From contig CALGGO010000100.1 of the NCBI GenBank assembly GCA_937916085.1, positions 1-37,709 on the forward strand: a DNA stretch of 37,709 bases. Direction: 5' to 3'. This DNA is from an uncultured Prevotellaceae bacterium. GTDB taxonomy: Bacteria; Bacteroidota; Bacteroidia; Bacteroidales; Muribaculaceae. This document shows positions 17,714 through 25,828 of this stretch, one piece after another (positions within the stretch are counted from its first letter, which is position 1; every line of letters begins with the position of its first letter). A program made the translations under genes and the position numbers. The notes under the pieces were generated by a model that worked only from the letters and a program-made list of their open reading frames with translations, did no database searches and was not told the DNA's origin.

Positions 17714-17887
17714 GTGGGTTCTATAAATTAATTGAGATGGATTTTGAATTTATGTCGAGCAGGTTTTTATTCAAAGTTGAAGAATAGTAGCGGGCTACAT
17801 TTCAAGACTTTAAATAAAAAGATGCCGACAGAAAACAAAATACAACCAAAACATTATTTACTTTTTTCTTAATTTATAGAACCCACC
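17713..17887. mobile_element. MITE-like foldback element, copy 1
   Basis: 175 bp. The terminal inverted repeats are perfect over 19 bp: GGTGGGTTCTATAAATTAA at the left and its complement at the right. The flanks carry a 4-bp target duplication TTTA (17709-17712 and 17888-17891). There is no open reading frame. The two arms are loosely complementary over their full length around a central GTAGCGGGCTAC, so a transcript or single strand could fold into one long hairpin. The ends share GGTGGGTTCTATAAAT with the IS5-family element at 28083, and the target sequences agree (TTTA there read as TAAA), so that IS or a relative probably mobilised it. Confidence 0.85.
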
Positions 17888-17900
17888 TTTAACGTTTCCT

Positions 17901-18386
17901 ATGCCACGCAAACCCATAACTCCCGATAATGCTTACTTGAGGCTTGCCGCGCTGTGCGCGCGTGGTGAGCAGGCCGAGGGCGACTTGCGCAAGAAGCTGC
18001 ACAGCTGGGGACTGTCGCCAAGTGATGCCGATAGCGTCATAGCGCGGCTCAAGCAGGAGCGTTACCTCGACAACGAGCGATATGCCCGCGCCTACTGCCG
18101 TGACAAACTGCGGTTCAACGGCTGGGGACGCATCAAGATAGCCTTCATGCTCCGTGGCAAAGGCATTGAGCAAGAGTTTATTGACAATGCATTCTCCGAG
18201 ATCGACGAGGAGCAATATGCCGCCATCCTCGACGATGCCCTCGCAGCCAAAGCCAAGACGCTGAACGATAAATCGCCCGAGCAGTTTCGCGCCTCGCTGC
18301 TGCGCTTCGCCTCCTCCCGAGGCTTCGAGCCAAGCATCATCTTTGCTGCCATAGAACGCCTTAGCTCCCTCGCTGGGGGAGTATAA
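17901..18386 (+). CDS. recX: RecX-type regulatory protein
   Basis: 161 residues. Regulator of RecA filaments. The three tandem three-helix repeats are visible: AYLRLAALCARGEQAEGDLRKKLHSWG, then IARLKQERYLDNERYARAYCRDKLRFNGWG as separate blocks followed by IKIAFMLRGKGI, and a third C-terminal block. The DxxRYA and KLR..GWG signatures are typical of RecX. It was originally separated from the upstream ATPase stop by about 10 bases; a MITE now fills the gap, so its transcription may have changed. A short decayed relative of this gene fused to comF sequence lies at 30605. Confidence 0.88.
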   Translation: MPRKPITPDNAYLRLAALCARGEQAEGDLRKKLHSWGLSPSDADSVIARLKQERYLDNERYARAYCRDKLRFNGWGRIKIAFMLRGKGIEQEFIDNAFSEIDEEQYAAILDDALAAKAKTLNDKSPEQFRASLLRFASSRGFEPSIIFAAIERLSSLAGGV

Positions 18387-18410
18387 AAACACAAGAATTA
18401 TCCCTGAGTC

Positions 18411-19118
18411 ATGAAGATTAAAGACCTCATAACCAGTGCCGCCGGTGTGTTCATGCCACGCAACTGCTCGGTGTGCGGCAAGCCGCTCGACCTCGACGAG
18501 AAGTTCCTGTGCCGCCATTGCCTGATGAACATGCCGCGCACGCATTATGAGGAGATACCATTCAACGCCTTCGACCAGCTCATGGCGGGCAAAGTGCCTG
18601 TGGAGCGTTGCGCCAGCTACTTCTTCTACCACAAGAGCGACCCCTATGCCTCTATCCTCCACGACACGAAATACCGCAATATGCCCACCCTGGGACGATG
18701 GCTCGCCGAGCGCGCCACACGCGAGATGCTGTCCAGCCACTTCTTCGACGGCATCGACGCTATCGTCCCCGTGCCGCTGCATTACACCAAGCTCGCCAGC
18801 CGTGGTTACAACCAGAGCCAATATCTTGCCGAGGGAATATCACGAGCCATTGGCATACCAGTGATAAAAGCCTTGAAAGCGACACAAGAGCACTCCACCC
18901 AGACCCATAAAGACGCCGCCGAGCGCATGCTCAACACCCAGGGCATGTATGCCGCCAGCCGTCGCCACTGCCGCGGCCTCGACGGCAAGCACCTGCTCAT
19001 CGTCGATGACGTGGTAACCACAGGCTCCACCCTGCTAGCCTGCGCCACAGCCCTAAAGGCCGCCATCCCCACCGCAAAACTCTCCCTCTTCACCCTCGCC
19101 GCAGCACAACTGGAATAG
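18411..19118 (+). CDS. ComF-family phosphoribosyltransferase-like protein
   Basis: 235 residues. An N-terminal zinc-ribbon-like segment (CSVCG at 19-23, then CRHC) is followed by a PRTase-fold domain with the substrate loop RGYNQSQYLAEG and the PRPP-binding motif LLIVDDVVTTGSTLLAC. ComF proteins are needed for DNA uptake in naturally competent bacteria, but homologues are widespread in Bacteroidota, where the role is unproven. It starts 24 bases after recX and is likely co-transcribed with it. Both genes reappear as a fused remnant at 30605-30725. Confidence 0.85.
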   Translation: MKIKDLITSAAGVFMPRNCSVCGKPLDLDEKFLCRHCLMNMPRTHYEEIPFNAFDQLMAGKVPVERCASYFFYHKSDPYASILHDTKYRNMPTLGRWLAERATREMLSSHFFDGIDAIVPVPLHYTKLASRGYNQSQYLAEGISRAIGIPVIKALKATQEHSTQTHKDAAERMLNTQGMYAASRRHCRGLDGKHLLIVDDVVTTGSTLLACATALKAAIPTAKLSLFTLAAAQLE

Positions 19119-19127
19119 CTATATCTA

Positions 19128-19235
19128 TGCACAATTCACAATGCATAATGCACAATCGTTGAGCCTTGGTTAATAATTCCTGCGCAAGCAGGCTTTGTGG
19201 CACCGAGAGGTGCAGCTTTGTGAGAGAACCATGTA
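19128..19235. repeat. ATTGTGCAT-type repeats and small hairpins after comF
   Basis: TGCACAATTCACAATGCATA and similar words repeat three times (19128-19156). GCACC-gaga-GGTGC forms a 5-bp hairpin near 19200. It is related to the cluster at 4130-4239. No gene or terminator with a T-run is evident between the convergent genes ending at 19118 and 19274. Confidence 0.5.
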
Positions 19236-19273
19236 AAGTTGAGGCATTTCATTTTTTCTTCAGAAACTTCAGT

Positions 19274-20479
19274 TCAGTATAAGAAACCAAACATCCACAG
19301 TGGTATGCGGCTGCCATGGCCTATCTCAGTGTCATCAATTGCAAGGTAACTGTCAGGGATATCAGCAATTTGGTCAAACGTTTTACGATGCCCCCCAACT
19401 TCAAACAAATATTTGTTATCTACGAGAAAGTCACCTTGCTTGGGTAATTTCAGTTCATGTTCAACATTCAGCTGGGAGAAAAAGAAAGTCTCTCGTTCAT
19501 TGCCCTTATTGGTTCTGGTACACAAGACATGCATCAAGTTTGAGTTGCCCAAGAAAATCTTGTCAGGTTTATGCAGGTATTTGTAATTCTTAATCTTTGA
19601 GGTCAACAACCCAAGTATCATCGCTTTTTCAAGAGCATACAACATACGGAGTCCCAACTCGTTGTTCGTTGAGAGTTCCTTCCACAACTGCGACATGTTA
19701 GGTTCAAAAGGAACATGCTCACTGATAATCATCAGCAGTTTACGCACCTTTTGTAAAGTCTCAAAAGAGATTCTCTCAACTGATGGCAAATCAGCATCTA
19801 TCACTACTGAGACTGTCTCACGCAACCTAATCATGAAATCTTCACCTGCTTCCTGATAAAATGGATAATAACCATGACTGAGGTATGATTCAAATAAAGG
19901 AATTATTTTAATGCCTCTAATTATTTGAATGGCAAGATTAACATGATTGCATAACAAGTCTTCAAGAGGGATAGGAGCACATTTAACAATCCCCTCAAAA
20001 TCAAGATATTCACGAAACGACATTCCATAGAGTGTGTAAATAGTCTGGCGACGAGATAAATCTACTTTTGCATTATCCATAATGAGCAGAGAACTGCTTG
20101 TATATACTATGCTCATATCAGGATAATTGTCATATATGTTTTTTAAGCAGACCGACCATTGATCGTAGCGGTGGACCTCATCAAGATAGACTCGCAAGAT
20201 GCCGTGTTGATAGGCCCAATCTATCAAGTCCATCAACGTGTGTGACACAAACCACAGGTCATCTAAAGAGGCATAGAGTGTTTTATCAATATTTTCATAG
20301 TTCTCAACAATATGCTGCAGTAGCATCGTTGTCTTTCCCACACCACGCGCACCCTTGATACCTATCATGCGGGCATCCCAATTTATCTGATTATATAGAT
20401 AACGCTTGAATCGCAAATCAACTTTCGACACTTTGCGATGATAATTTTCCAATAAGGGTTGTAACTCTATTTGTTCCAT
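19274..20479 (-). CDS. AAA ATPase of the AAA_14/DUF4143 type
   Basis: 401 residues. Walker A GARGVGKT (43-50) and Walker B LRVYLDEVHRY are followed by SIVYTSSSLLIM in the sensor position and MSFREYLDF, a marker of this family. The C-terminal part ends with the DUF4143-like block FFFSQLNVEHELKLPKQGDFLVDNKYLFEVGG (read in pieces), with D and E-x-G rather than a clear E-x-K, so nuclease-type activity is doubtful. It is on the opposite strand to its neighbours, so it stands as a single-gene unit. The role is unknown; members are common, mobile-looking ATPases in Bacteroidales. Confidence 0.8.
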   Translation of the reverse strand: MEQIELQPLLENYHRKVSKVDLRFKRYLYNQINWDARMIGIKGARGVGKTTMLLQHIVENYENIDKTLYASLDDLWFVSHTLMDLIDWAYQHGILRVYLDEVHRYDQWSVCLKNIYDNYPDMSIVYTSSSLLIMDNAKVDLSRRQTIYTLYGMSFREYLDFEGIVKCAPIPLEDLLCNHVNLAIQIIRGIKIIPLFESYLSHGYYPFYQEAGEDFMIRLRETVSVVIDADLPSVERISFETLQKVRKLLMIISEHVPFEPNMSQLWKELSTNNELGLRMLYALEKAMILGLLTSKIKNYKYLHKPDKIFLGNSNLMHVLCTRTNKGNERETFFFSQLNVEHELKLPKQGDFLVDNKYLFEVGGHRKTFDQIADIPDSYLAIDDTEIGHGSRIPLWMFGFLY

Positions 20480-20514
20480 TTTATTCTATATTAACTCAAG
20501 TTTCGCAAGTTGTT

Positions 20515-20668
20515 AACTTGCTCAAAGTTTAATGTTTAGTGGTTAGAGTTTAGAGGATAATCAGTGTGAAAAATTGAAAATTTTGAAAAAAATTTCTTCT
20601 CTAAACACTAAACTCTAAACTTCAAGTTTATAAAGTTTTAGAACTTTAGAAACTTGAGTATTTTAAAA
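20515..20668. repeat. TTTAGAGTTTAGTG-type inverted and direct repeats
   Basis: TAATGTTTAGTGGTTAGAGT (about 20531) and CTCTAAACACTAAACTCTAA (about 20601) are opposing copies of the same words. They are followed by TTTATAAAGTTTTAGAACTT. A matching block precedes the aquaporin gene at 33205-33262. AT-rich, with no coding potential. Confidence 0.6.
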
Positions 20669-20672
20669 CCTA

Positions 20673-20691
20673 ATGACCGATTCGGGTTAAA
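20673..20691 (+). repeat. Motif ATGACCGATTCGGGTTAAA, copy 1
   Basis: The 19-base word is found again, identical, at 31067-31085. Both copies lie in non-coding DNA next to other repeats. Function unknown. Confidence 0.6.
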
Positions 20692-20824
20692 ACTGCACAA
20701 AGGTAGTGTTTTATATTTTTAAATGCAAATATTTTTGATATTTTTATAGTTTGAAATGTAAAATCTGCCGAAATTTTACAGTTGCAACCTAAATTTATTT
20801 TTCCGCAAAAAAGCACAACAAAAA

Positions 20825-20857
20825 CTTGCGAAATTCAAATAATCACATTATCTTTGC
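20825..20857 (+). promoter_or_regulatory. Promoter of the probable structured RNA
   Basis: CTTG (20825-20828), 20 bases, TATCTTTGC (20849-20857). The geometry equals that of the promoter at 5287. Transcription would start near 20862, before a hairpin ACCCG ... CGGGT with inner GCCC-aaaga-GGGC. No protein start follows for 500 bases. Confidence 0.7.
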
Positions 20858-20861
20858 ACCC

Positions 20862-21335
20862 GACAAGTTAGCCCAAAGAGGGCGGCGGGTCAAGGGATGT
20901 TCTATAAATTGCTTGAGGCATATTATTTTAGATTTTTGAGTAGATTTTGTCTCAAATGTGCGACATAGTAGCGGGCTACAGGTTAAGGATTTGAGGCAAA
21001 ATATGCCAAAAAGAAAAATAATATGACCAAAACAAAAAAACTCATAATAAGGAATTTAGAGAACATCCCGTCAACATTTTGGTAAAGGACGTTTACTAAC
21101 GGCGTTATCTTCCGTTCTCTGAATCTCGCAAATTCATAAAACTCCAGAAGATACGGCAACAAGGTAGGCGTCCACGTTGGGTGAATTTTATGCCCTCACG
21201 TCACCGTTGAGGCGATGTGATGTAGCATATATATTCAATACTGACGTGGGCTAACTGCGTTGCTTATCCTGGAGTGAGGCAATGCGAGAGCCAGAGGACG
21301 GGGTAAGCTAAAGTACAGATTCCCACGTCTTTTTA
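20862..21335 (+). ncRNA. Probable structured non-coding RNA or long leader, split by a MITE
   Basis: A consensus promoter leads into about 290 bases of non-coding, paired sequence, once the MITE at 20894-21069 and its target duplication are removed. Visible helices: ACCCG/CGGGT at the 5' end; TATCTTC (21106-21112) / GAAGATA (21147-21153) enclosing TGAAT (21120-21124) / ATTCA (21132-21136); CCTCA/TGAGG near 21205; and GACGTGGG (21243-21250) / CCCACGTC (21322-21329) closing an 80-base 3' domain that ends in TTTTT. ORFs are absent. Signature motifs of RNase P RNA, tmRNA and the common riboswitches were not found. It could be a 6S-type or a Bacteroidales-specific RNA, or a regulatory leader of the LysM gene at 21393. 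The family is not identified. Confidence 0.5.
20894..21069. mobile_element. MITE-like foldback element, copy 2
   Basis: 176 bp. The ends GGGATGTTCTATAAATT (20894-20910) and the complement of GGGATGTTCTCTAAATT (21053-21069) differ at one base. The flanks carry GTCAA on both sides (20889-20893 and 21070-21074). It shares the centre ATAGTAGCGGGCTAC, the word ACCAAAACA and the end core TTCTATAAATT with copy 1 at 17713, but the outermost bases differ (GGGATG instead of GGTGGG). There is no coding capacity and both arms are loosely self-complementary. It lies between a promoter and the rest of a probable RNA gene. Confidence 0.8.
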
Positions 21336-21336
21336 T
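21322..21336 (+). terminator. 3' arm and T-run closing the probable RNA
   Basis: CCCACGTC (21322-21329) pairs perfectly with GACGTGGG (21243-21250) and is followed by TTTTTATTT. With a 71-base loop this is unusual as a terminator; it may be the closing helix of the RNA combined with an intrinsic stop. Confidence 0.5.
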
Positions 21337-21392
21337 TTATATAAACCGCCTAAAATCCGAGGAATCTAAAAAGGCAATGAATTGTTTTTATT

Positions 21393-21989
21393 ATGAACAA
21401 ATTGTTTTTAAGAATCGTTTTTGTGACTTTTGTCACTTTTTCCCTTTCGTCCTGCTATTCGTCATCGGTGCTCGTGGGGGATGCAAGAAAAGATGAACCA
21501 ATGACGCAGATTTACAAAAAACGTAACACACATCTCATTGGTGGACTTGCCAACATTAACACTGAATTAGAAGCCAATGATATCGTTGGGAACTATTCGG
21601 GCTACAAGGTTAACCATAAAATCTCATTCATTGACGGCTTGCTGGGTAGCATAACTGCCAACATCTACACTCCCTCAACAACTACAATTTACGTCCCCAC
21701 TCGCTTGTTTAACCAACAGAATGGTTATCAACAAAACAATAACAACCAAAACTATAACCAAAATTACAACCAAAATTACAACAATCAACAGAACTACCAG
21801 AACAACCAGAACAACCAGCAGCAAAATGACAATGGTGCCGTGCTATTCTATCACACTGTGAAGCAGGGCGAGACAATCCAAAGCATTGCTCAGAGCTACA
21901 ATGTGACGGTGCGCGATATCATCACATGGAACCAGCTCAACAGCAACACCCTCACTCCCGGGCAGAATATAAAGGTATATGTAAAATAA
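21393..21989 (+). CDS. Lipoprotein with Bor-like N-terminal domain, Asn/Gln-rich linker and LysM domain
   Basis: 198 residues. Lipoprotein signal with Cys21 (FSLSSCYS). Residues about 30-100 resemble the Bor/Iss lipoprotein family: THLIGGLANIN and especially FIDGLLGSITANIYTPSTTT, close in plan to the FVNGLLGFITLGIYTP stretch of lambda Bor. An Asn/Gln/Tyr-rich linker follows at about 107-146 (NQNYNQNYNQNYNNQQNYQN). A single LysM domain forms the C-terminus (YHTVKQGETIQSIAQSYNVT ... LTPGQNIKVYVK). It probably sits in the outer membrane and reaches peptidoglycan. The linker DNA is itself repetitive and could change length. A long hairpin terminator follows; the next gene is a second LysM protein. 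Confidence 0.8.
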   Translation: MNKLFLRIVFVTFVTFSLSSCYSSSVLVGDARKDEPMTQIYKKRNTHLIGGLANINTELEANDIVGNYSGYKVNHKISFIDGLLGSITANIYTPSTTTIYVPTRLFNQQNGYQQNNNNQNYNQNYNQNYNNQQNYQNNQNNQQQNDNGAVLFYHTVKQGETIQSIAQSYNVTVRDIITWNQLNSNTLTPGQNIKVYVK

Positions 21990-21998
21990 CCCTTACCT

Positions 21999-22091
21999 GA
22001 GCGTGTGTCAAAATGCGCAGTAATGCAAGCTAGGCACAATAATACCACAGCCTCTTATAGCAGCCCTTTTGACTCACGCTCTGCCTTTTTT
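21999..22091 (+). terminator. Long-loop terminator between the two LysM genes
   Basis: GAGCGTGTGTCAAAA (21999-22013) pairs with TTTTGACTCACGCTC (22067-22081) at 14 of 15 positions, then TGCCTTTTTT. The 53-base loop contains a short AGGC/GCCT helix. It may be a terminator with a long loop or a small RNA. Confidence 0.55.
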
Positions 22092-22128
22092 AGTTTAAAA
22101 TGATTAACAACCAAAAAACAAACCCTGT

Positions 22129-23355
22129 ATGAAACGCACAATAGTATTTTCCACAATTGCTTTATGTATAGTGGCATTTTCTTCTAATATCACTGCCAAT
22201 GGCGCTCAAAAGGTAAATAAGAGAAAGGCAAAAACCACAAAGGTCAAGACCACTACTAAAAGCAAATTCACTACCAGCACTAACAACTCTTACTATAGCA
22301 CCCCTTCCAACAATCCTCAAAGCTCGACATATAAAAGTGTCGCTCCGTCCTACAACTCACAATCGTCAAATGAGACAAGTCGCAATATCGCATCAAGCAC
22401 TTCGACCTATAACGACGGGAAATACTATCATGTTGTAGCTCAAGGTGAGACAATGCAGTCCATAGCCAACCTCTACGGAGTGTCGCTTAAAGACATTATC
22501 GTGTGGAACAATTTGGCTGACAACAACATAAGAATTGGCGACAAGCTATGGATCAAGACTATGGACGCAGAGCCACAGCAAAGCAACAACTACGATTATG
22601 AGTTTCAAGATAACTATATAAATAACGACAACAGCACTTTCACCCACACTGTGGCAAGAGGCGAGACCCTTGCATCAATAGCTCAGACCTATGGTGTGAC
22701 AGTTAAAGACCTCATCTTGTGGAACAACCTGAATGACGACACACTCCGCCCAGGAACACAACTGAGAATTATGACAATGAGCGAGAATTACAGCTCTGTG
22801 CCATATAAAGACCTGTCGCAAATTCAAAAAATAACAGAAGAAGAACAAGAAGAAGCTCATGCTGAAAAGACATGGGGAACATGGGTTAAAATAGGCGTCG
22901 GAAATTATGCTGGAAAAGGTGCAGGCAAGTTCTTCAAGGAATCATGGCTTATGAGTATGCAAATCGGTGCGAAATACTATGCAATAAAGAATTTACCCAT
23001 CAGCGCAGGACTTGGTTTTTTTGCAAGTAGCATTGGTGGGTATGGACAGGGAATAGAAGCAGAGCAATATGACATACAACTCCCTTTAAGGGTTGGATAT
23101 GAGCCTCTAGCAGATAATTTTCAAATTGGCATTCATGCTGGTCCAATTTTTAGCTATGCAATAACCGGAAGCGGAGAATATATGGGAGAAAAGATAAAAT
23201 GGAGCGAAATGAAGAAAAATATTGATGTTTTCGATGTTCAAGCTAATGTGCTTCTCACAATTGGAATTGGAAACTTTAGGTTATTTGGTGAATTCCTTTA
23301 TTCAATAATTAGAGAAGGAAAATACTGGATGATAGGTCTTGCTTTTGGACTATAA
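22129..23355 (+). CDS. Two-LysM envelope protein with C-terminal beta-barrel-like domain
   Basis: 408 residues. The signal peptide ends near TANGAQ. A basic Lys/Thr-rich stretch and a Ser/Thr/Asn-rich linker run to about residue 98. LysM domains follow at about 101-143 (YYHVVAQGETMQSIANLYGV) and 166-210 (FTHTVARGETLASIAQTYGV), each with the VKDLI.WNNL... core and G(D/T)(K/Q)L(W/R)I end. Residues about 255-408 look like an outer-membrane beta-barrel or PorT-like domain: alternating hydrophobic strands, and a final aromatic-rich strand EGKYWMIGLAFGL. It would link peptidoglycan to the outer membrane. Its base composition shifts to more AT in the barrel half. It probably works with the neighbouring Bor/LysM lipoprotein. 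Confidence 0.8.
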   Translation: MKRTIVFSTIALCIVAFSSNITANGAQKVNKRKAKTTKVKTTTKSKFTTSTNNSYYSTPSNNPQSSTYKSVAPSYNSQSSNETSRNIASSTSTYNDGKYYHVVAQGETMQSIANLYGVSLKDIIVWNNLADNNIRIGDKLWIKTMDAEPQQSNNYDYEFQDNYINNDNSTFTHTVARGETLASIAQTYGVTVKDLILWNNLNDDTLRPGTQLRIMTMSENYSSVPYKDLSQIQKITEEEQEEAHAEKTWGTWVKIGVGNYAGKGAGKFFKESWLMSMQIGAKYYAIKNLPISAGLGFFASSIGGYGQGIEAEQYDIQLPLRVGYEPLADNFQIGIHAGPIFSYAITGSGEYMGEKIKWSEMKKNIDVFDVQANVLLTIGIGNFRLFGEFLYSIIREGKYWMIGLAFGL

Positions 23356-23530
23356 TATGTCTATTTAGTGACTTTTTCGCCTGAGAAGAAGACAACTTAT
23401 ATCGACATCAACAAGAAATAGCCCTAATAATATCTCAAGCTTTATACGGTCGCTCTAATGTGCATGATGTTGTAGCCGTGCTTTTTTGAGCCGACATGGT
23501 TACTTCTGCCTTATCAGCGACATTAACTCT

Positions 23531-23703
23531 TGTGATCACGATATTGACTCATTAGAAAGTCAACTTATTATCAACTCAACAAAAAATTGCAACAACATGA
23601 AGAAAACTAAATTTCACTTGCTTTTCACCATCCTGATGATGGCAGTAATCAGCGTTTCACTCACCTCCTGCGGCGACGATAACAACACGATAATTGACGA
23701 ACC
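23531..23703 (+). repeat. Leader plus signal-peptide cassette, copy 1
   Basis: This 173-bp block is identical to 25049-25221. It spans 66 bases before the ATG at 23597 and the first 36 codons, ending right after the lipobox and CGDD segment. Weaker similarity continues upstream to about 23495. A diverged copy precedes the gene at 26856 (about 26745-26855). Confidence 0.85.
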
Positions 23704-24979
23704 AGACCCATATACTAATACTGACCCAACTCCTGCCGAGTTGAAACAGATGCTCATAGGCACCTGGCTACTTAATAACAGTGACGGCAATTATGAAGCC
23801 TATGTTTTCAGAGCTGATGGCACTGGCGAAGTCTATGACATTAAGAACAACAATGTGTCAGAAAGTTGCTCCATGAACTACACTTTTGACACCTCAAAGA
23901 TGAAAATAAGTATCAATCTGGTGAAGAGCTCTACCATCACCATTAATGTAAAACAGCTAACCAACACAACACTGGTCGATACCAATGATTGGAACTATGT
24001 GAAAGTTAATGGTTGGGAGCCACCAATCGATGACTCAGCAAACGAGGCCTTCAAACAAAAACTCATCGGCACATGGGTTTATACTTATAACAAAGACGGG
24101 AAGTTAAATTTCCAATCAGTGTATATTTTCAAAGAAGATAACACTGGAATTTATTATGAGGTGGAGTATGATAAGAATAATATCACATCTTCAACATTTA
24201 CATATTCTGTTGATGCCTCAACTAATAGCATTACAACTATTAAAAATACTATTAATAGCCCAATTACAAAAAAATTAAATGACTTTGAGGCTGATGGCTA
24301 TCTTAAGTTCGGTGATTGGCACTGGCTGTATTACAGGAACGACAATTGGCAAGTGCCAACGTTTGATGACGGTGATGAATACGCCTATGTTGACCTCGGT
24401 TTGCCCAGCGGTACACTATGGGCGACTATGAATGTAGGGGCCAGCAGTCCAGAAGAATATGGCGACTTTTTTGCTTGGGGAGAGGTAATACCAAGAAATT
24501 ACTTTTCTGCTGATGATTACAAATGGTGCAGTGGATGGGATACTGAAACTCAAAGTTTATACGGCATCACAAAATATTGCACCTCAAGTTTTTACGGAAC
24601 TATTGACAACAGATTAGAACTTGAACCTGAAGATGATGCTGCCACTGTCAATTGGGGAGAAAAATGGCGTATGCCGTCAATTGATCAGATTAAAGAATTG
24701 ATAAATGGGTGCACATCTAGTTGGACAACAGTTAATGGAGTCAATGGTAGATTGTTTATCAGTAAGTACAATGGAGTGTCATTGTTTTTTCCTGCAGCGG
24801 GATATCGCCAATATTGGAAGACTTATGAAGCTGGAACTTCAGCTTCTTATTGGTCGCGAACACTCTCTGTAAACAATAGCTGTGCTGATGACATGTATAT
24901 AGATTCAAACGAGATATCAACGGGTCTTGGTTCGTACCGCGAAATTGGCCAAAGCGTCCGGGCTGTGAGAATGCGGTAG
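23597..24979 (+). CDS. Surface-type lipoprotein with two lipocalin-like repeats and a FISUMP-type domain
   Basis: 460 residues from the ATG at 23597, where a lipoprotein signal peptide starts (LLFTILMMAVISVSLTSC, Cys25). The longer frame from 23486 has no coding character and belongs to the shared leader. CGDDNN after the lipobox resembles acidic surface-export signals of Bacteroidota lipoproteins. Two similar lipocalin-like units follow (LKQMLIGTWLLNNSDGNYEA and FKQKLIGTWVYTYNKDGKLN). From about residue 255 there is a Fibrobacter-type paralogous (FISUMP/DUF1566-like) domain: YVDLGLPSGTLWATMNVGAS, FAWGEV, KWRMPS, YWSRT and the end RAVRMR. Ligand unknown. The first 36 codons and leader are shared with the next gene. 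Confidence 0.8.
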   Translation: MKKTKFHLLFTILMMAVISVSLTSCGDDNNTIIDEPDPYTNTDPTPAELKQMLIGTWLLNNSDGNYEAYVFRADGTGEVYDIKNNNVSESCSMNYTFDTSKMKISINLVKSSTITINVKQLTNTTLVDTNDWNYVKVNGWEPPIDDSANEAFKQKLIGTWVYTYNKDGKLNFQSVYIFKEDNTGIYYEVEYDKNNITSSTFTYSVDASTNSITTIKNTINSPITKKLNDFEADGYLKFGDWHWLYYRNDNWQVPTFDDGDEYAYVDLGLPSGTLWATMNVGASSPEEYGDFFAWGEVIPRNYFSADDYKWCSGWDTETQSLYGITKYCTSSFYGTIDNRLELEPEDDAATVNWGEKWRMPSIDQIKELINGCTSSWTTVNGVNGRLFISKYNGVSLFFPAAGYRQYWKTYEAGTSASYWSRTLSVNNSCADDMYIDSNEISTGLGSYREIGQSVRAVRMR

Positions 24980-25048
24980 ATATCAGTGAAATAACAAGCT
25001 TTTTTGCACCGTCATGGTTACTTTAATCTTATCAGTGGCATTAACTCA

Positions 25049-25221
25049 TGTGATCACGATATTGACTCATTAGAAAGTCAACTTATTATCAACTCAACAA
25101 AAAATTGCAACAACATGAAGAAAACTAAATTTCACTTGCTTTTCACCATCCTGATGATGGCAGTAATCAGCGTTTCACTCACCTCCTGCGGCGACGATAA
25201 CAACACGATAATTGACGAACC
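25049..25221 (+). repeat. Leader plus signal-peptide cassette, copy 2
   Basis: Identical over 173 bp to 23531-23703, covering the 5' leader and the first 36 codons of the gene at 25115. Identity stops abruptly after the codons for the residues following CGDDNNTIIDEP. Confidence 0.85.
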
Positions 25222-25774
25222 CGGCAATAATGCGACCAGTGAACTACCATCTCAAAACGAGATGGCAAAACTCATTGCGAAGCATGTCAAGGTTAATGCG
25301 ACATATTTAAATTACTACTGGATTTTTAAGGTGGAATCTACGCTTCACAAAGACTTCCCCAATAGAAGCCTTGAGTTTGGTATTGGACACGGCGACATAA
25401 ATGGCACAACCACAGTTTCATCGGGTTATCAACTAAATGGCAATCGTAACCAATACTCAAATTATAGTGAATACTATGATTCTAATAATGTTTTTCATGC
25501 CGAGCTGAAATGCCCCATTGAGTTTTATTTCATGTTTGGAAAGGACCCTCAAGACATGGAAAGTTTTTCCTTATGTGCCGCATATAATAAAGAACTCCAT
25601 TTTATTTATGAAAAAGGTGAGAGCAACTGGACCACCGAAGAACGCCAGCGAGTCACAAAATTGAAAAATTATTTAAAAAGATATGAAGATGAGGTGCTTG
25701 CCAATTATGACCTTTCTCTTGAAATATGGATGGACAAGCGAAAAAGTTATGTCATAGGATACTATAATAGATAA
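25115..25774 (+). CDS. Lipoprotein with unrecognised mature domain
   Basis: 219 residues from ATG 25115. The lipoprotein signal peptide (Cys25) and the acidic stretch behind it are identical to those of the gene at 23597, but the mature part is unrelated. After residue 37 it begins NNATSELPSQNEMAKLIAKH and contains several aromatic strands (YLNYYWIFKVEST, YQLNGNRNQYSNYSEYYDSN) and a Lys-rich helical end (RVTKLKNYLKRYEDEVLANY). I do not recognise the fold. One Cys is seen in the mature part (LKCPIEF) and a second in SLCAAY. It probably faces the cell surface or periplasm. Confidence 0.7.
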   Translation: MKKTKFHLLFTILMMAVISVSLTSCGDDNNTIIDEPGNNATSELPSQNEMAKLIAKHVKVNATYLNYYWIFKVESTLHKDFPNRSLEFGIGHGDINGTTTVSSGYQLNGNRNQYSNYSEYYDSNNVFHAELKCPIEFYFMFGKDPQDMESFSLCAAYNKELHFIYEKGESNWTTEERQRVTKLKNYLKRYEDEVLANYDLSLEIWMDKRKSYVIGYYNR

Positions 25775-25828
25775 GCATGACCGCCAAGCAGATAAAAACT
25801 CAATCCTTCTTAAACACTCTCAATAGTA

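Noticed and set aside
20862..21335. RNase P RNA, tmRNA, cobalamin or TPP riboswitch
   Set aside because: The defining motifs (GAGGAAAGTCCG, tmRNA ends, conserved riboswitch cores) are absent, so no known class is claimed.
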